Source: Paracerasibacillus soli (lineage in GTDB: Bacteria > Bacillota > Bacilli > Bacillales > Amphibacillaceae). Taken from it: a stretch of DNA of 64,000 bases. Where the stretch lies: the NCBI RefSeq assembly GCF_034006335.1, contig NZ_JAWDIQ010000001.1; one strand, written 5' to 3'. Of the stretch, positions 52,001 through 60,322 are shown one piece after another. The notes below the pieces were generated by a model. That model saw only the letters and a program-made list of their open reading frames with translations, did no database searches and was not told where the DNA came from. Position 1 is the stretch's first letter, and every line of letters starts with the position of its first letter. The position numbers and the translations under genes are program-made.

Positions 52001-52091
52001 ATATTTTGTGGTTAAGATAAGTTACCTTAAAGCTTCAATTTCGTTTTGTGTACTAATCGCTATTAGGTTTCTAAAAACTTACAACGATGAT

Positions 52092-52165
52092 GCGGGTGTA
52101 GTTTAGTGGTAAAACTACAGCCTTCCAAGCTGTTGTCGAGGGTTCGATTCCCTTCACCCGCTCCA
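52092..52165 (+). tRNA. tRNA-Gly (anticodon TCC)
   Basis: Full cloverleaf. The acceptor arms are GCGGGTG / CACCCGC, the anticodon arm ACAGC-CTTCCAA-GCTGT, and the T arm GGTTCGATTCC. CCA is encoded. Decodes GGA/GGG. Confidence 0.95.
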
Positions 52166-52174
52166 TACATATTT

Positions 52175-52248
52175 GTCCCAGTAGCTCAGCTGGATAGAGC
52201 AACAGCCTTCTAAGCTGTGGGTCGCAGGTTCGAATCCTGCCTGGGACG
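52175..52248 (+). tRNA. tRNA-Arg (anticodon TCT), CCA not encoded
   Basis: Cloverleaf with acceptor GTCCCAG / CTGGGAC, anticodon arm ACAGC-CTTCTAA-GCTGT, and T arm GGTTCGAATCC. Nine bases after tRNA-Gly. Unlike it, the 3' CCA is not genome-encoded (CT follows the discriminator G), so CCA must be added. Decodes AGA/AGG. Confidence 0.94.
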
Positions 52249-52262
52249 CTTTTATTACATAC

Positions 52263-52285
52263 GACAACTCCGGTTGTCTTTTTTT
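52263..52285 (+). terminator. Terminator of the tRNA operon
   Basis: GACAAC-TCCG-GTTGTC stem followed by T7, after tRNA-Arg. Confidence 0.92.
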
Positions 52286-52296
52286 ATGTCGATTTT

Positions 52297-52304
52297 TAAA
52301 AAGC
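52297..52304 (+). repeat. Left copy of ISL3 target-site duplication
   Basis: TAAAAAGC, identical to 53833-53840. Confidence 0.92.
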
Positions 52305-53832
52305 GGCTCTTTGTCAAATAGTGTTGGTGGCTGAATTAAGGTCGCTAAAATATTAATGATTCGGGATTGTTTATCCTGCCACTTAAGCGGCAGGATAAAC
52401 AGATTCTTTTTGTTGGCTTATAATTGCTTTTAACTTGAAATGAAGCATAATTCTACTTTTAAAGTTATTAAAGTTTCGATAGCCGTATGCAACTCGATTT
52501 AATACTTTGATTTTATTATTAATACCTTCAATTCGCCCATTACTGTATGGATATGATAGACTATTCTCTATAAAAGGTAAGTGTTTTTTTAGTGTTTTTA
52601 CGCTTGTTCTCATATAGCGAGAAACTGTGTTTAAGTTAACTGTCGACAATATATTTTCGAATGCCTTAAAATCCTTTTCCTTGATACTTTCCAATAATGA
52701 TTGATAAAGATTGTAGTTCACTTTTAGATTGGCATCATAACTTAATAATTCTTCTACTACATTAACTTCTAGACGTTGCCCAAACAGCCTATAGTACTTG
52801 TATTCGGTATAAGATAAATCCCCTTTGTATTTCAATAATAGTCGCCAGTATCTTTTTAAACGGCGGTATTTTTTCATATCTTCCCCATTTGATGTTCGGA
52901 GGGAATTCATCACACGCACGCGTGTCATATTCATTGCACGACTAATTAATTGAACTAGGTGAAAACGGTCAATAATAATTTTTGCTTGTGGAAAAACTTC
53001 TTGGATGACATTCACATATCCCGCATTCATATCAATGGTGACAGTTTCTACTTTTTTTAAATCCCGTCTTTGATAGTTGGCAATAAAGTGATTTTTAATG
53101 GTATGGCTATCACGACGATCTAAAATATCGAGGATATCCCCATTCTCTCCATTAACATATTCAAAAGCCATTTGCCCCTTTGCATATTTAAACTCATCAA
53201 ACGATAAATGTTTCGGTAAAGCATGATAGTATGGCTCATATTTTTTAGCTTCTGTCGTTATGATACGTTGGACTGTTGTGGTTGAAACCGAACAGTCTTT
53301 GGCAATATCAGTTAGTGATTGTGCATCGGTTGATTTTATAAGTACTTTAGCTCTTGTATGATATGAAATAAAGCAGTGTTCTTTAACGATTGATGTACGT
53401 GCAATAAAAGAAGCATTACAAGCTTTACAGAAAAATCGCTGTTTCTTTAAGTTTAAAAACGTTGGATAGATACCAGACATTGGTAAGGTAATACGTGATG
53501 TTTTCGTGCCATTTTTATAAACGGTATAATTTTCATTCTTAACCCCACAACACTCACAATGTGTGGGCGTATAGGTAAGTTTGGCTGAAATAAACTTAGC
53601 CAATATTCCTTGATGTTTCTTAATTTGAATAGAATCTTCTTCAATCGTGATGTTTTTATCTTGTATATCGAGTAAAATTTTCATATTATTAGAGTAAGAC
53701 AAGTGATTTCCCTCCTGAATTGGGTTTTGGTCGACTTTAATTCTACAGGGAAACTCACTTGTTTTCTATTTTTACTAATACTAAAAATAGTGTTAGTGAA
53801 TTTTTATCACCAACACTATTTATTGTAGAGCC
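52305..53832 (-). mobile_element. Complete ISL3-family insertion sequence with 8-bp target duplication
   Basis: 1528 bases. Left end GGCTCTTTGTCAAATAGTG and right end (read inward) GGCTCTACAATAAATAGTG form imperfect inverted repeats extending to GTTGGTG. TAAAAAGC lies on both sides (52297-52304 and 53833-53840), a perfect 8-bp duplication typical of ISL3. It landed just behind the tRNA terminator. One intact transposase gene suggests recent insertion. Confidence 0.95.
52383..53702 (-). CDS. ISL3 family transposase
   Basis: 439 residues from TTG 53702 (MSYSNNMKILLD, with AGGAGGG upstream). The zinc-ribbon of ISL3 (CECCGVKN and CKACN, residues ~49-100) is followed by a helix-turn-helix (DIAKDCSVSTTTVQRII), then the DDE domain with Asp in TIDMNAGY and in IIIDRFHLV, and Glu in NGRIEGINNKIK. 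All catalytic residues appear present and the frame is intact. It supports a mobile copy. Confidence 0.96.
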   Translation of the reverse strand: MSYSNNMKILLDIQDKNITIEEDSIQIKKHQGILAKFISAKLTYTPTHCECCGVKNENYTVYKNGTKTSRITLPMSGIYPTFLNLKKQRFFCKACNASFIARTSIVKEHCFISYHTRAKVLIKSTDAQSLTDIAKDCSVSTTTVQRIITTEAKKYEPYYHALPKHLSFDEFKYAKGQMAFEYVNGENGDILDILDRRDSHTIKNHFIANYQRRDLKKVETVTIDMNAGYVNVIQEVFPQAKIIIDRFHLVQLISRAMNMTRVRVMNSLRTSNGEDMKKYRRLKRYWRLLLKYKGDLSYTEYKYYRLFGQRLEVNVVEELLSYDANLKVNYNLYQSLLESIKEKDFKAFENILSTVNLNTVSRYMRTSVKTLKKHLPFIENSLSYPYSNGRIEGINNKIKVLNRVAYGYRNFNNFKSRIMLHFKLKAIISQQKESVYPAA

Positions 53833-53840
53833 TAAAAAGC
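53833..53840 (+). repeat. Right copy of ISL3 target-site duplication
   Basis: TAAAAAGC, identical to 52297-52304. Confidence 0.92.
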
Positions 53841-53923
53841 CATGACACTTCATTTATTTTCCTGATTCAATAATATTATAGAGAATTGGCTATAATAAAA
53901 GGAAATGAAAATGAAGAAGGTGT

Positions 53924-54226
53924 ATGTTATTGGAATTTCCAACTATCCATACCAACTTTTGGGATGGCGTGATTGCTGTTCCTTTAATCGTTATCATTAC
54001 ACAGTGTTTTAAAATTTTCCCGATACCTCGTCAGTACTTTCCTACCATCGCATCTGTTCTTGGTTTCGGTATTTCTATCTTTTATAGTCATCGACACAAT
54101 ATATGGGCTGGTATCTTTATGGGCGGATTCTATAGTGCGGCCGCAGTCGGAACATATTCCTCTTTAAAAACATCTTGGATTGCTTTTAAAAATAGAAAAA
54201 GGAAAAAGGAGTTAAAAAAGAAGTAG
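53924..54226 (+). CDS. Small two- or three-helix membrane protein, holin-like size
   Basis: 100 residues (or 98 if the TTG at 53930 is used, which is better spaced from AGAAGG). Helices lie near 15-33, 42-58 and 60-78 (GVIAVPLIVIITQCF, ASVLGFGISIFY, GIFMGGFYSAAAVG), with a Lys/Arg-rich tail. Size, topology and basic tail look like phage-type holins, but no phage genes are nearby. The gene is followed by a strong terminator. Function unknown. Confidence 0.6.
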   Translation: MLLEFPTIHTNFWDGVIAVPLIVIITQCFKIFPIPRQYFPTIASVLGFGISIFYSHRHNIWAGIFMGGFYSAAAVGTYSSLKTSWIAFKNRKRKKELKKK

Positions 54227-54320
54227 TGAGAGCTTATCATGGTCAAAAAGTCATGTTTAAATCGTCTAAGCATATGAAACAATGACCAGTCTTACCTACA
54301 GATTTTATATGCTATTAAAA

Positions 54321-54369
54321 CTCCCCTTAAAGCGAATGGTGCCTTAGCGGCTAATTACTTTAAGGGGAG
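54321..54369. terminator. Bidirectional terminator
   Basis: Perfect 12-base stem CTCCCCTTAAAG / CTTTAAGGGGAG at the convergence of the small membrane gene and ysnB. Confidence 0.85.
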
Positions 54370-54373
54370 ATGA

Positions 54374-54898
54374 TTACTTATTATCTAAACTAACAACACA
54401 GGACAAATCTTGCACGATTCGGTGGTCTATCGTATAAAATTTTACATCTACCTGCTTTGTTTGTGGAAATAATTCTAACATAACGTATGTCTTTTCTCTT
54501 CGATTTCTTGGTAAACGAATACTTCCTGGGTTAATAAATATTTGGTCTCCTCGTTTTTCTACTCCCGCAATATGCGTATGACCGAAACAAATAATTTGCG
54601 CACCACATTCTTCTGCGCGATAACCAATCGTCATTAAGTTTTGCTTTACTTGGTGCAGATGGCCATGTGTAATAAAGAATGTAAAATCACCAAATTTCTT
54701 AACCTCTTCATTTGGGTATCGCGAATCAAAGTCACAATTCCCTCCAACTTTTATAAACCTGTCCATTGTCGGATTACTATATTCCAACTCTGAATCGCCA
54801 CAATGGATATAATAATCCACTTCATGTTGTTGCTTTATTTTTTGAAGTTCTTCTTCTATCAAACCATGACTATCACTTACAATTAATACTTTAGGCAT
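54374..54898 (-). CDS. ysnB: Metallophosphoesterase YsnB (MJ0936/YfcE family)
   Basis: Small calcineurin-like phosphoesterase, 174 residues from MPKVLIVSDSHG. Metal motifs SDSHG, HCGD, GNCD, THGH and GHTH are all visible. It overlaps rdgB by 8 bases, and its GGAGAGGG site lies inside rdgB. In vivo substrate unknown. Frame intact. Confidence 0.9.
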   Translation of the reverse strand: MPKVLIVSDSHGLIEEELQKIKQQHEVDYYIHCGDSELEYSNPTMDRFIKVGGNCDFDSRYPNEEVKKFGDFTFFITHGHLHQVKQNLMTIGYRAEECGAQIICFGHTHIAGVEKRGDQIFINPGSIRLPRNRREKTYVMLELFPQTKQVDVKFYTIDHRIVQDLSCVVSLDNK

Positions 54899-55508
54899 GG
54901 AATCCCTCTCCATTATTATTTCTTAACCATTCATCTAATTGATCCATCGCGCGTTTACGATGACTTATTTCACTTTTTTCAACCGAAGATAATTCGGCCA
55001 TTGTTTTTGTCAGGCCATCCGGTACAAATATCGGATCATAACCAAAACCGTTATCCCCTTTTTCCATCATTGTTATGCGCCCTTCACAATAACCTATTTT
55101 AAAAATTGTTTTTTGTTTTGGAATAGCTAATGCAAGTACGCAAATAAATCTGGCTGTTCGTCTTTCTTCCGGTATATCCTTTAATTCCGTTAAAACTTTG
55201 AGCATATTTTTCATATCATCTTTTGGCTCACCAGCATATCGTGCTGAGAATATGCCAGGTCTACCATCAATTGCATCAATAATAAGTCCAGAATCATCAG
55301 CTAATACAGGTTTATCATACCGTTTAGAAATTGTTTCAGCTTTTAAAGCGGCATTTTCCATAAAGGTTGTTCCAGTTTCTTCAACTTCTGGTGCATGTGG
55401 TTCAATATCTAATAGAGATATTGCTTCGATTTCGTATCGTTGAAAAAAGTATGCGAATTCTTTTGCTTTCCCTTTATTTTTCGTTGCAATAATAAGCTTT
55501 CTCATCAT
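54891..55508 (-). CDS. rdgB: XTP/dITP diphosphatase (RdgB/YsnA)
   Basis: House-cleaning pyrophosphatase that removes ITP, dITP and XTP. 205 residues, IATKNKGKAKEF at the N terminus and VLADDSGLIIDAIDGRPGIFSARYAG in the active site. Coupled to rph by an ATGA overlap and to ysnB downstream, as in B. subtilis. Frame intact. Confidence 0.96.
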   Translation of the reverse strand: MMRKLIIATKNKGKAKEFAYFFQRYEIEAISLLDIEPHAPEVEETGTTFMENAALKAETISKRYDKPVLADDSGLIIDAIDGRPGIFSARYAGEPKDDMKNMLKVLTELKDIPEERRTARFICVLALAIPKQKTIFKIGYCEGRITMMEKGDNGFGYDPIFVPDGLTKTMAELSSVEKSEISHRKRAMDQLDEWLRNNNGEGFHA

Positions 55509-56268
55509 TTTTCTCCATCTTTTGCTTTTGTTTCACCAATACGTTCTGCTAATGGCCCCAATACATCTGTTTGAATAGAAAAGATTGTATTTAAACCTTC
55601 CTTAGCAAGACCAAGCATCGTTTGTAATTGGTCATATGTAAACGTAGACTCCTCACCTGTGCCTTGAATTTCAACAAACTCTCCAGAGCCAGTCATTACA
55701 ATATTCATATCTACATTTGCTTGCGAATCTTCTTCATAATCTAAATCTAATGTTTCTGTTCCATCTTTTAAAATGCCAACAGATGTTGCAGCTAAGAAGT
55801 CTGTAACAGGCATTTTTTGTATTGCTTTTTTTTCTAATAGTTTACCAAAAGCTAATACAACAGCTACAAATGCTCCCGTAATGGATGTGGTTCTTGTTCC
55901 ACCATCTGCTTGTATAACATCACAATCTACCCACACTGTCCGCTCACCAATCGTATCTAGATCAACTACTGCACGTAGCGCTCTACCAATTAGACGTTGA
56001 ATCTCCATCGTTCGACCACTTACTTTCCCTCTTGAAGATTCACGAATATTACGTTGTGCTGTTGCCCGTGGTAACATAGCATATTCTGCTGTTATCCAAC
56101 CTTTTCCTTGTCCGCGCATAAAGGAGGAACTCGGTCCTCAATACTAGCGTTACAAATTACTTTTGTATCTCCTACTTCGATTAATACAGATCCCTCAGGA
56201 TGTTTCACAAAATTTGGAGTAATTTTAATTGGTCGTAATAAGTCAGTTTGTTTTTTATTGTTTTCCAT
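55505..56268 (-). CDS. rph: Ribonuclease PH (one frameshift)
   Basis: Trims 3' ends of tRNA precursors. About 254 residues from MENNKKQTDLLRPIKITP (ATG 56268, AAGGAGG upstream). The frame shifts near 56122, in DRVPPFMRGQGKGW (TTT should be TTTT). The later RESSRGKVSGRTMEIQRLIGR and QADGGTRTTSITGAF blocks are intact. It forms an operon with rdgB and ysnB. Confidence 0.94.
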
Positions 56269-56507
56269 TTTACGTCCTCCTTGCTTCACAACTAATAGCT
56301 TATCATATTTTTTACTTATTTCCGAATGGTTATCCTCGGTAAAGATGTTTTAACTTTTTATTTTATTGCTCGTAAGGAATGAAAAAGTTTTATGTTTGGA
56401 CGTTAAATCGAAAGAACCAAAATATATCATCATTTACTCAACTAACTTCTTACCTATAAAGATGTCTTCAATTACAGCATTTCCAAAGATGGATTGTTCT
56501 TTTCTTT

Positions 56508-56539
56508 CAAAAAAAAAAAGAGGCAATATTTTAGCCTCT
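56508..56539 (-). terminator. Terminator downstream of gerM
   Basis: GAGGC / GCCTC stem plus a long T run on the minus strand, between gerM and rph. The remaining bases up to rph carry no gene. Confidence 0.8.
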
Positions 56540-56545
56540 ATACGT

Positions 56546-57616
56546 CTATAATTTATCAGTTGGTACGAATACTTTTTTAGAAACAGGCTCTTCATAAGCC
56601 TCACCATTTTCATTTACTAATTTATCCATATTTTCAACTTGAATGTTCACAGCTTCTACTTGTTGTAGCTCTGTAAGACTCCGTACAATTGTTTCCATTA
56701 CCTCGTCAGATATCATGGATTGTTCAGGGTCTTTTAAAATATTTTCGTTAAATGTTAAAGATAAAACCCCATCTTCTAATGTAGGCTCATCAACGAGCAT
56801 TGTATCTGTATTAAATACATGAATTAAATTTGTATTATATCCAGGTCCATCCAGCAGAGAATTGACTACTAATTCATAAACATTGTCCTCCGTTTTTTCC
56901 ACATGCCGTGTAATTGGAACATAATAACGTTGTTCATTATGTTCGGCTGGAAAATACATTGTCAATACGTCACTGTTCATAATGTCAATTGCATCCGTAT
57001 CTGTTAAATTAATGCCATTAACTCGTGAATATCCGTTTGAGATCGGTGTTCCATTAACAGGCATTTCATCAACAGCTTGGCCATTAATTCTTAGCTCTAT
57101 CCGCTCCACATTCTCAAATTGTGTTAATGTGAAAGTCATCGCTTCCACTATTTTTAATTCGTCTTCAGCTTCATATTCCTTAAATTCTTCTGAAACGTCC
57201 ACAACCATCGTTCCATCTTCTTTTAAGTTCATCTCCTTTATTTCTGTTCCTTCAGGCAACACTGCTTGGAACCCATTTGGTAAAATTGGTGTGACGGGAC
57301 CACCTTTTACAAGATACTCCAAAACTTGTTTTGCTACTGCCTTGGACTCTGGATTCGGCAATTCTACTGTTTGTGGTGCAACCATTCCATTAACATCAAC
57401 TAAATATAATTGACGTGCAACCGTCTCTGAAGCTTTACTTTCCTCATCTGTTTTGTCTTCTGCTTCAACATCTTCCCCCTTTTTCTGATTAACTGGTTCT
57501 GCATTTTCTGGTGGTGGATCCATTTTATCCATTGTTTGTTCACCTTTAAAACATCCAGTTAGTATAAAGGCAAGACTAATTGTTAGCAAAAGATACAATA
57601 AACCGCGTATTTTCAT
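56546..57616 (-). CDS. gerM: Sporulation and germination lipoprotein GerM
   Basis: 356 residues. Lipoprotein signal MKIRGLLYLLLTISLAFILT, lipobox LTGC. Two GerMN domains follow (residues about 85-175 and 215-310). GerM helps engulfment and later germination, by stabilising the SpoIIIA-SpoIIQ channel. Adjacent to racE, as in B. subtilis. Frame intact. Confidence 0.9.
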   Translation of the reverse strand: MKIRGLLYLLLTISLAFILTGCFKGEQTMDKMDPPPENAEPVNQKKGEDVEAEDKTDEESKASETVARQLYLVDVNGMVAPQTVELPNPESKAVAKQVLEYLVKGGPVTPILPNGFQAVLPEGTEIKEMNLKEDGTMVVDVSEEFKEYEAEDELKIVEAMTFTLTQFENVERIELRINGQAVDEMPVNGTPISNGYSRVNGINLTDTDAIDIMNSDVLTMYFPAEHNEQRYYVPITRHVEKTEDNVYELVVNSLLDGPGYNTNLIHVFNTDTMLVDEPTLEDGVLSLTFNENILKDPEQSMISDEVMETIVRSLTELQQVEAVNIQVENMDKLVNENGEAYEEPVSKKVFVPTDKL

Positions 57617-57747
57617 GTACCTACCTCCTACGATGGTTTGTACTACTATATATACGAGCCTAATAAAAATTTAGACCAAAGTTTATCAAATCTTTTTAAT
57701 CTAACGATGGTTAATCATGCTAGGAAAGAATCTTTAACAAACAATAT

Positions 57748-57776
57748 AAAAAAACAGACTATATAGTCTGTTTTTT
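57748..57776. terminator. Terminator downstream of racE
   Basis: AAAAACAGACTAT / ATAGTCTGTTTTT palindrome at the racE stop codon. Confidence 0.85.
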
Positions 57777-58602
57777 ATAATTTGACGTGCCAAAAGCGAA
57801 TCAAATCTCTATCTATCCATGTACGGTTAAAAATCCGCTCTGTCATCTTTTGAAAATGATCGATATCTCCTGTTGTATAAAACTCATGCTTATATGTAGC
57901 CGGTTCTATTTGCAAAAGCCCATTCATTTCCAGAATTAAACTCGTTTCCCGTGCTGTTTCCTCACTAGAGGAGATAACATGAATCTTATTTCCTAAAGTA
58001 CTTTGAATCGTGTCTTTAATAAGCGGGTAATGTGTACATCCTAGGATCAACGTATCTATTTGAGTTGTTTTAAAAACTTGTAAAGTAGACGCTACAATTT
58101 CCTCAGCCTCTTCGCCGTTTAATATGCCGCGTTCTACCATTGGAACAAATAGTGGACAAGCTAAAGATTGTACTTGTATTTCTTCTTTAATTTGTTTTAA
58201 TGCTTGTACGTAAGCTTGGCTATTAATCGTCCCTTCTGTTCCAATTACACCAACTTGATTATTCTTCGTTACATTAATAGCCGCCCTTGCACCTGGTTGA
58301 ATGACTCCTATGACAGGTATCGTTAATTTCTCCTGCAAGCTCTCTAAAGCAAATGCAGTTGCAGTATTGCACGCAACAACAAGCATTTTAATATTTTTTG
58401 TTAATAAAAATTCGACCATCTCCCAGGTAAAGGTTAAAACCTCTTGGGCATTTCGTGGACCATATGGACAGCGTAACGTATCCCCTACGTAAATTAACCT
58501 CTCATTTGGTAATTGCCGCAATAATTCATTGGCTACGGTTAAACCGCCTACACCTGAATCTATAACTCCTATCGCACGATCCACTTGCTTCACTTCTTTC
58601 AC
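57775..58602 (-). CDS. racE: Glutamate racemase
   Basis: Supplies D-glutamate for peptidoglycan. 275 residues; the two catalytic cysteines lie in VVACNTATA and LGCTHYPL, and the N terminus holds IGVIDSGVGGLTVA. In B. subtilis racE and gerM are neighbours. The start is uncertain (GTG at 58602, or a few codons later). Frame intact. Confidence 0.96.
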   Translation of the reverse strand: MKEVKQVDRAIGVIDSGVGGLTVANELLRQLPNERLIYVGDTLRCPYGPRNAQEVLTFTWEMVEFLLTKNIKMLVVACNTATAFALESLQEKLTIPVIGVIQPGARAAINVTKNNQVGVIGTEGTINSQAYVQALKQIKEEIQVQSLACPLFVPMVERGILNGEEAEEIVASTLQVFKTTQIDTLILGCTHYPLIKDTIQSTLGNKIHVISSSEETARETSLILEMNGLLQIEPATYKHEFYTTGDIDHFQKMTERIFNRTWIDRDLIRFWHVKL

Positions 58603-58610
58603 CGTTGTTG

Positions 58611-59063
58611 TTATCTATTATTTAGTAAAATCATTTTATCATAAAGTTGTGTTAATAATTCGTTTAACACTTCTGTTTGCTCTGTTGTAAAATTATCAAG
58701 CACTTCACCTAAGTATTCGCGTCTTTTATCAATTACTTCTTTAATAATCGACTTTCCTTTTTCTAATGGTTGAATCCGAACGACCCGACGATCATGTTCA
58801 TCTTTTATCCGTCTCACTAATCCGTTTTTTTCCATTCTATCAACTAAATCAGTCGTTGTACTAAAAGCAAGTCCAATACGATTGGATAATTCTCCAATTG
58901 TTAAACCCTCTTCATCAATAATCCATTGCAATGCAATAAATTGAGGTGAAGTAATGGGATAGTTTGCTAAAATTTTTCTCCCATTTTGTTTTATAGCGCC
59001 AGAGATATGACGTAATCTTTTTTCAAGTTTTGCTACACTTTCCTTTGGTAAGTTCCCTTCCAA
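58611..59063 (-). CDS. ysmB: MarR family transcriptional regulator (YsmB-like)
   Basis: 150 residues from TTG 59063, chosen because GGGGGGAG precedes it; the longer frame to 59216 has no binding site. The winged helix is present (LTIGELSNRIGLAFSTTTDLVDRME, residues ~55-80, and the wing DEHDRRVVRI). B. subtilis has ysmB beside racE and gerE. Target genes unknown. A TGATATAAT extended -10 lies at 59128-59136, a plausible promoter. Confidence 0.85.
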   Translation of the reverse strand: MEGNLPKESVAKLEKRLRHISGAIKQNGRKILANYPITSPQFIALQWIIDEEGLTIGELSNRIGLAFSTTTDLVDRMEKNGLVRRIKDEHDRRVVRIQPLEKGKSIIKEVIDKRREYLGEVLDNFTTEQTEVLNELLTQLYDKMILLNNR

Positions 59064-59305
59064 TATACTCCCCCCATTAGCATGATATAACATACCTAAA
59101 TAACGGCGTGATAAAATTGACTTTTTTATTATATCAAAAGAACTTGAATTCGGGTAAAATATGTTGTAAATTGTCAAAGGAACACTAAAAATGTTGTAAG
59201 AAAAAGGATAATACAAAATAAAATTTACATCTTACTATTGTTTACACTTAAAAAAGGGTTTTTTAGAACTTGGCAACATTTCAATAAAGATAACTGAATA
59301 CCACT

Positions 59306-59333
59306 CACCGATTTTCAGAATTTACATAAGCTA
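59306..59333 (+). promoter_or_regulatory. Putative sigma-K promoter of gerE
   Basis: CACC (59306-59309), 15 bases, then CATAAGCTA (59325-59333), matching the sigma-K -35 (AC) and -10 (CATA-N3-TA). B. subtilis gerE is sigma-K transcribed. The call rests on motif match and context. Confidence 0.55.
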
Positions 59334-59393
59334 ATATTGACTAGATAATTCCCTTCAAACTGCGGCTCTATGACAGCAAGGAGGGGTTAACAT

Positions 59394-59618
59394 TTGAAGG
59401 ACAACGAGTATAAATCAAAGCAAATACTAACTAAACGGGAAAGAGAAGTCTTTGAACTCTTAGTACAAGATAAAACGACAAGAGAAATTGCCCAAGAATT
59501 GTTTATTTCTGAAAAGACTGTCCGCAATCACATCTCGAACGCCATGCAAAAATTGGGAGTAAAGGGGCGCTCACAAGCAGTAGTTGAGCTTATTCGTATG
59601 GGAGAACTAGAAGTTTAA
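59394..59618 (+). CDS. gerE: Late sporulation regulator GerE
   Basis: 74 residues from TTG 59394 with AAGGAGGGG upstream. The whole protein is a LuxR-type helix-turn-helix (LTKREREVFELLVQDKTTREIAQELFIS... KTVRNHISNAM). It activates or represses mother-cell coat genes in the sigma-K phase. Transcribed apart from its minus-strand neighbours. Frame intact. Confidence 0.95.
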   Translation: MKDNEYKSKQILTKREREVFELLVQDKTTREIAQELFISEKTVRNHISNAMQKLGVKGRSQAVVELIRMGELEV

Positions 59619-59670
59619 ACATGTGCTTCAATTACGTTTAAGGTACTATCACCACCAACGGATAGTATAA

Positions 59671-59711
59671 AGCCATCGATTCCATTTACTTGGGGCGATG
59701 GCTCTATTTTT
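59671..59711. terminator. Bidirectional terminator between gerE and ysmA-like gene
   Basis: AGCCATCG / CGATGGCT stem with CTATTTTT following on the plus strand. Confidence 0.75.
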
Positions 59712-59718
59712 GAGTTTA

Positions 59719-60162
59719 TTAGTTGTCTAGCAATCGCTGTATCATTTCATCATCTAACTGTACCGGTTTACCAGTACTTGGATTTACATACACAATTCTT
59801 CCGCGTCCAGTAAGACATAATTCTTCTTTTTCGTTAACTGCCATATAATGGATATCAAATGAAGTTTTACCTACTGTATTCGTTTTTACAAATAACTGAA
59901 GTTGGTTTTGAAAATACATTTGTCTATGATAATCACATTGTAAATCAGCTACAACCGGAATTCCTTCTGGTTGATCATCTAATGAAAACAACCCTATTTC
60001 TTTCATATACGCTATTCGTGCTTCTTCAAAATATATAAAAGGTGAAACGTTATTGACATGGCCAAACATATCCGTTTCTGAAAATCGAACATTAATCGGA
60101 ATACAAAATTTAAAATCAGCTTTCCACTTGGTATAGTCTTCTATATATGAAATGTTTTTCAT
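59719..60162 (-). CDS. ysmA: Acyl-CoA thioesterase, 4-hydroxybenzoyl-CoA type (YsmA-like)
   Basis: 147 residues from ATG 60162 (AGGGGAG upstream). The hotdog fold is seen in RFSETDMFGHVNN (catalytic Asp about residue 33), and the FEEARIAYM helix follows. Likely hydrolyses acyl-CoA; exact substrate unknown. Lies between gerE and sdhB in B. subtilis as well. Frame intact. Confidence 0.85.
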   Translation of the reverse strand: MKNISYIEDYTKWKADFKFCIPINVRFSETDMFGHVNNVSPFIYFEEARIAYMKEIGLFSLDDQPEGIPVVADLQCDYHRQMYFQNQLQLFVKTNTVGKTSFDIHYMAVNEKEELCLTGRGRIVYVNPSTGKPVQLDDEMIQRLLDN

Positions 60163-60261
60163 TTCCATCTCCCCTTGTGTCTATGTTAATGCAATTCCCA
60201 CTACCTAATAAACTGTCACAACCCCTTATTGTCTAAGCCAGAACAATTTACTTTAGATATG

Positions 60262-60298
60262 AAATAACCCTTACCATGACTTGGCAAGGGTTATTTTA
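60262..60298. terminator. Terminator downstream of sdhB
   Basis: AATAACCCTT / AAGGGTTATT stem with T-rich flank, just 3' of sdhB. Confidence 0.8.
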
Positions 60299-60322
60299 CT
60301 CATGATCTATTTTGCCCCAAAA

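Noticed and set aside
59063..59216. Longer MarR N terminus
   Set aside because: It covers the promoter-like region; the TTG at 59063 has a strong ribosome-binding site.
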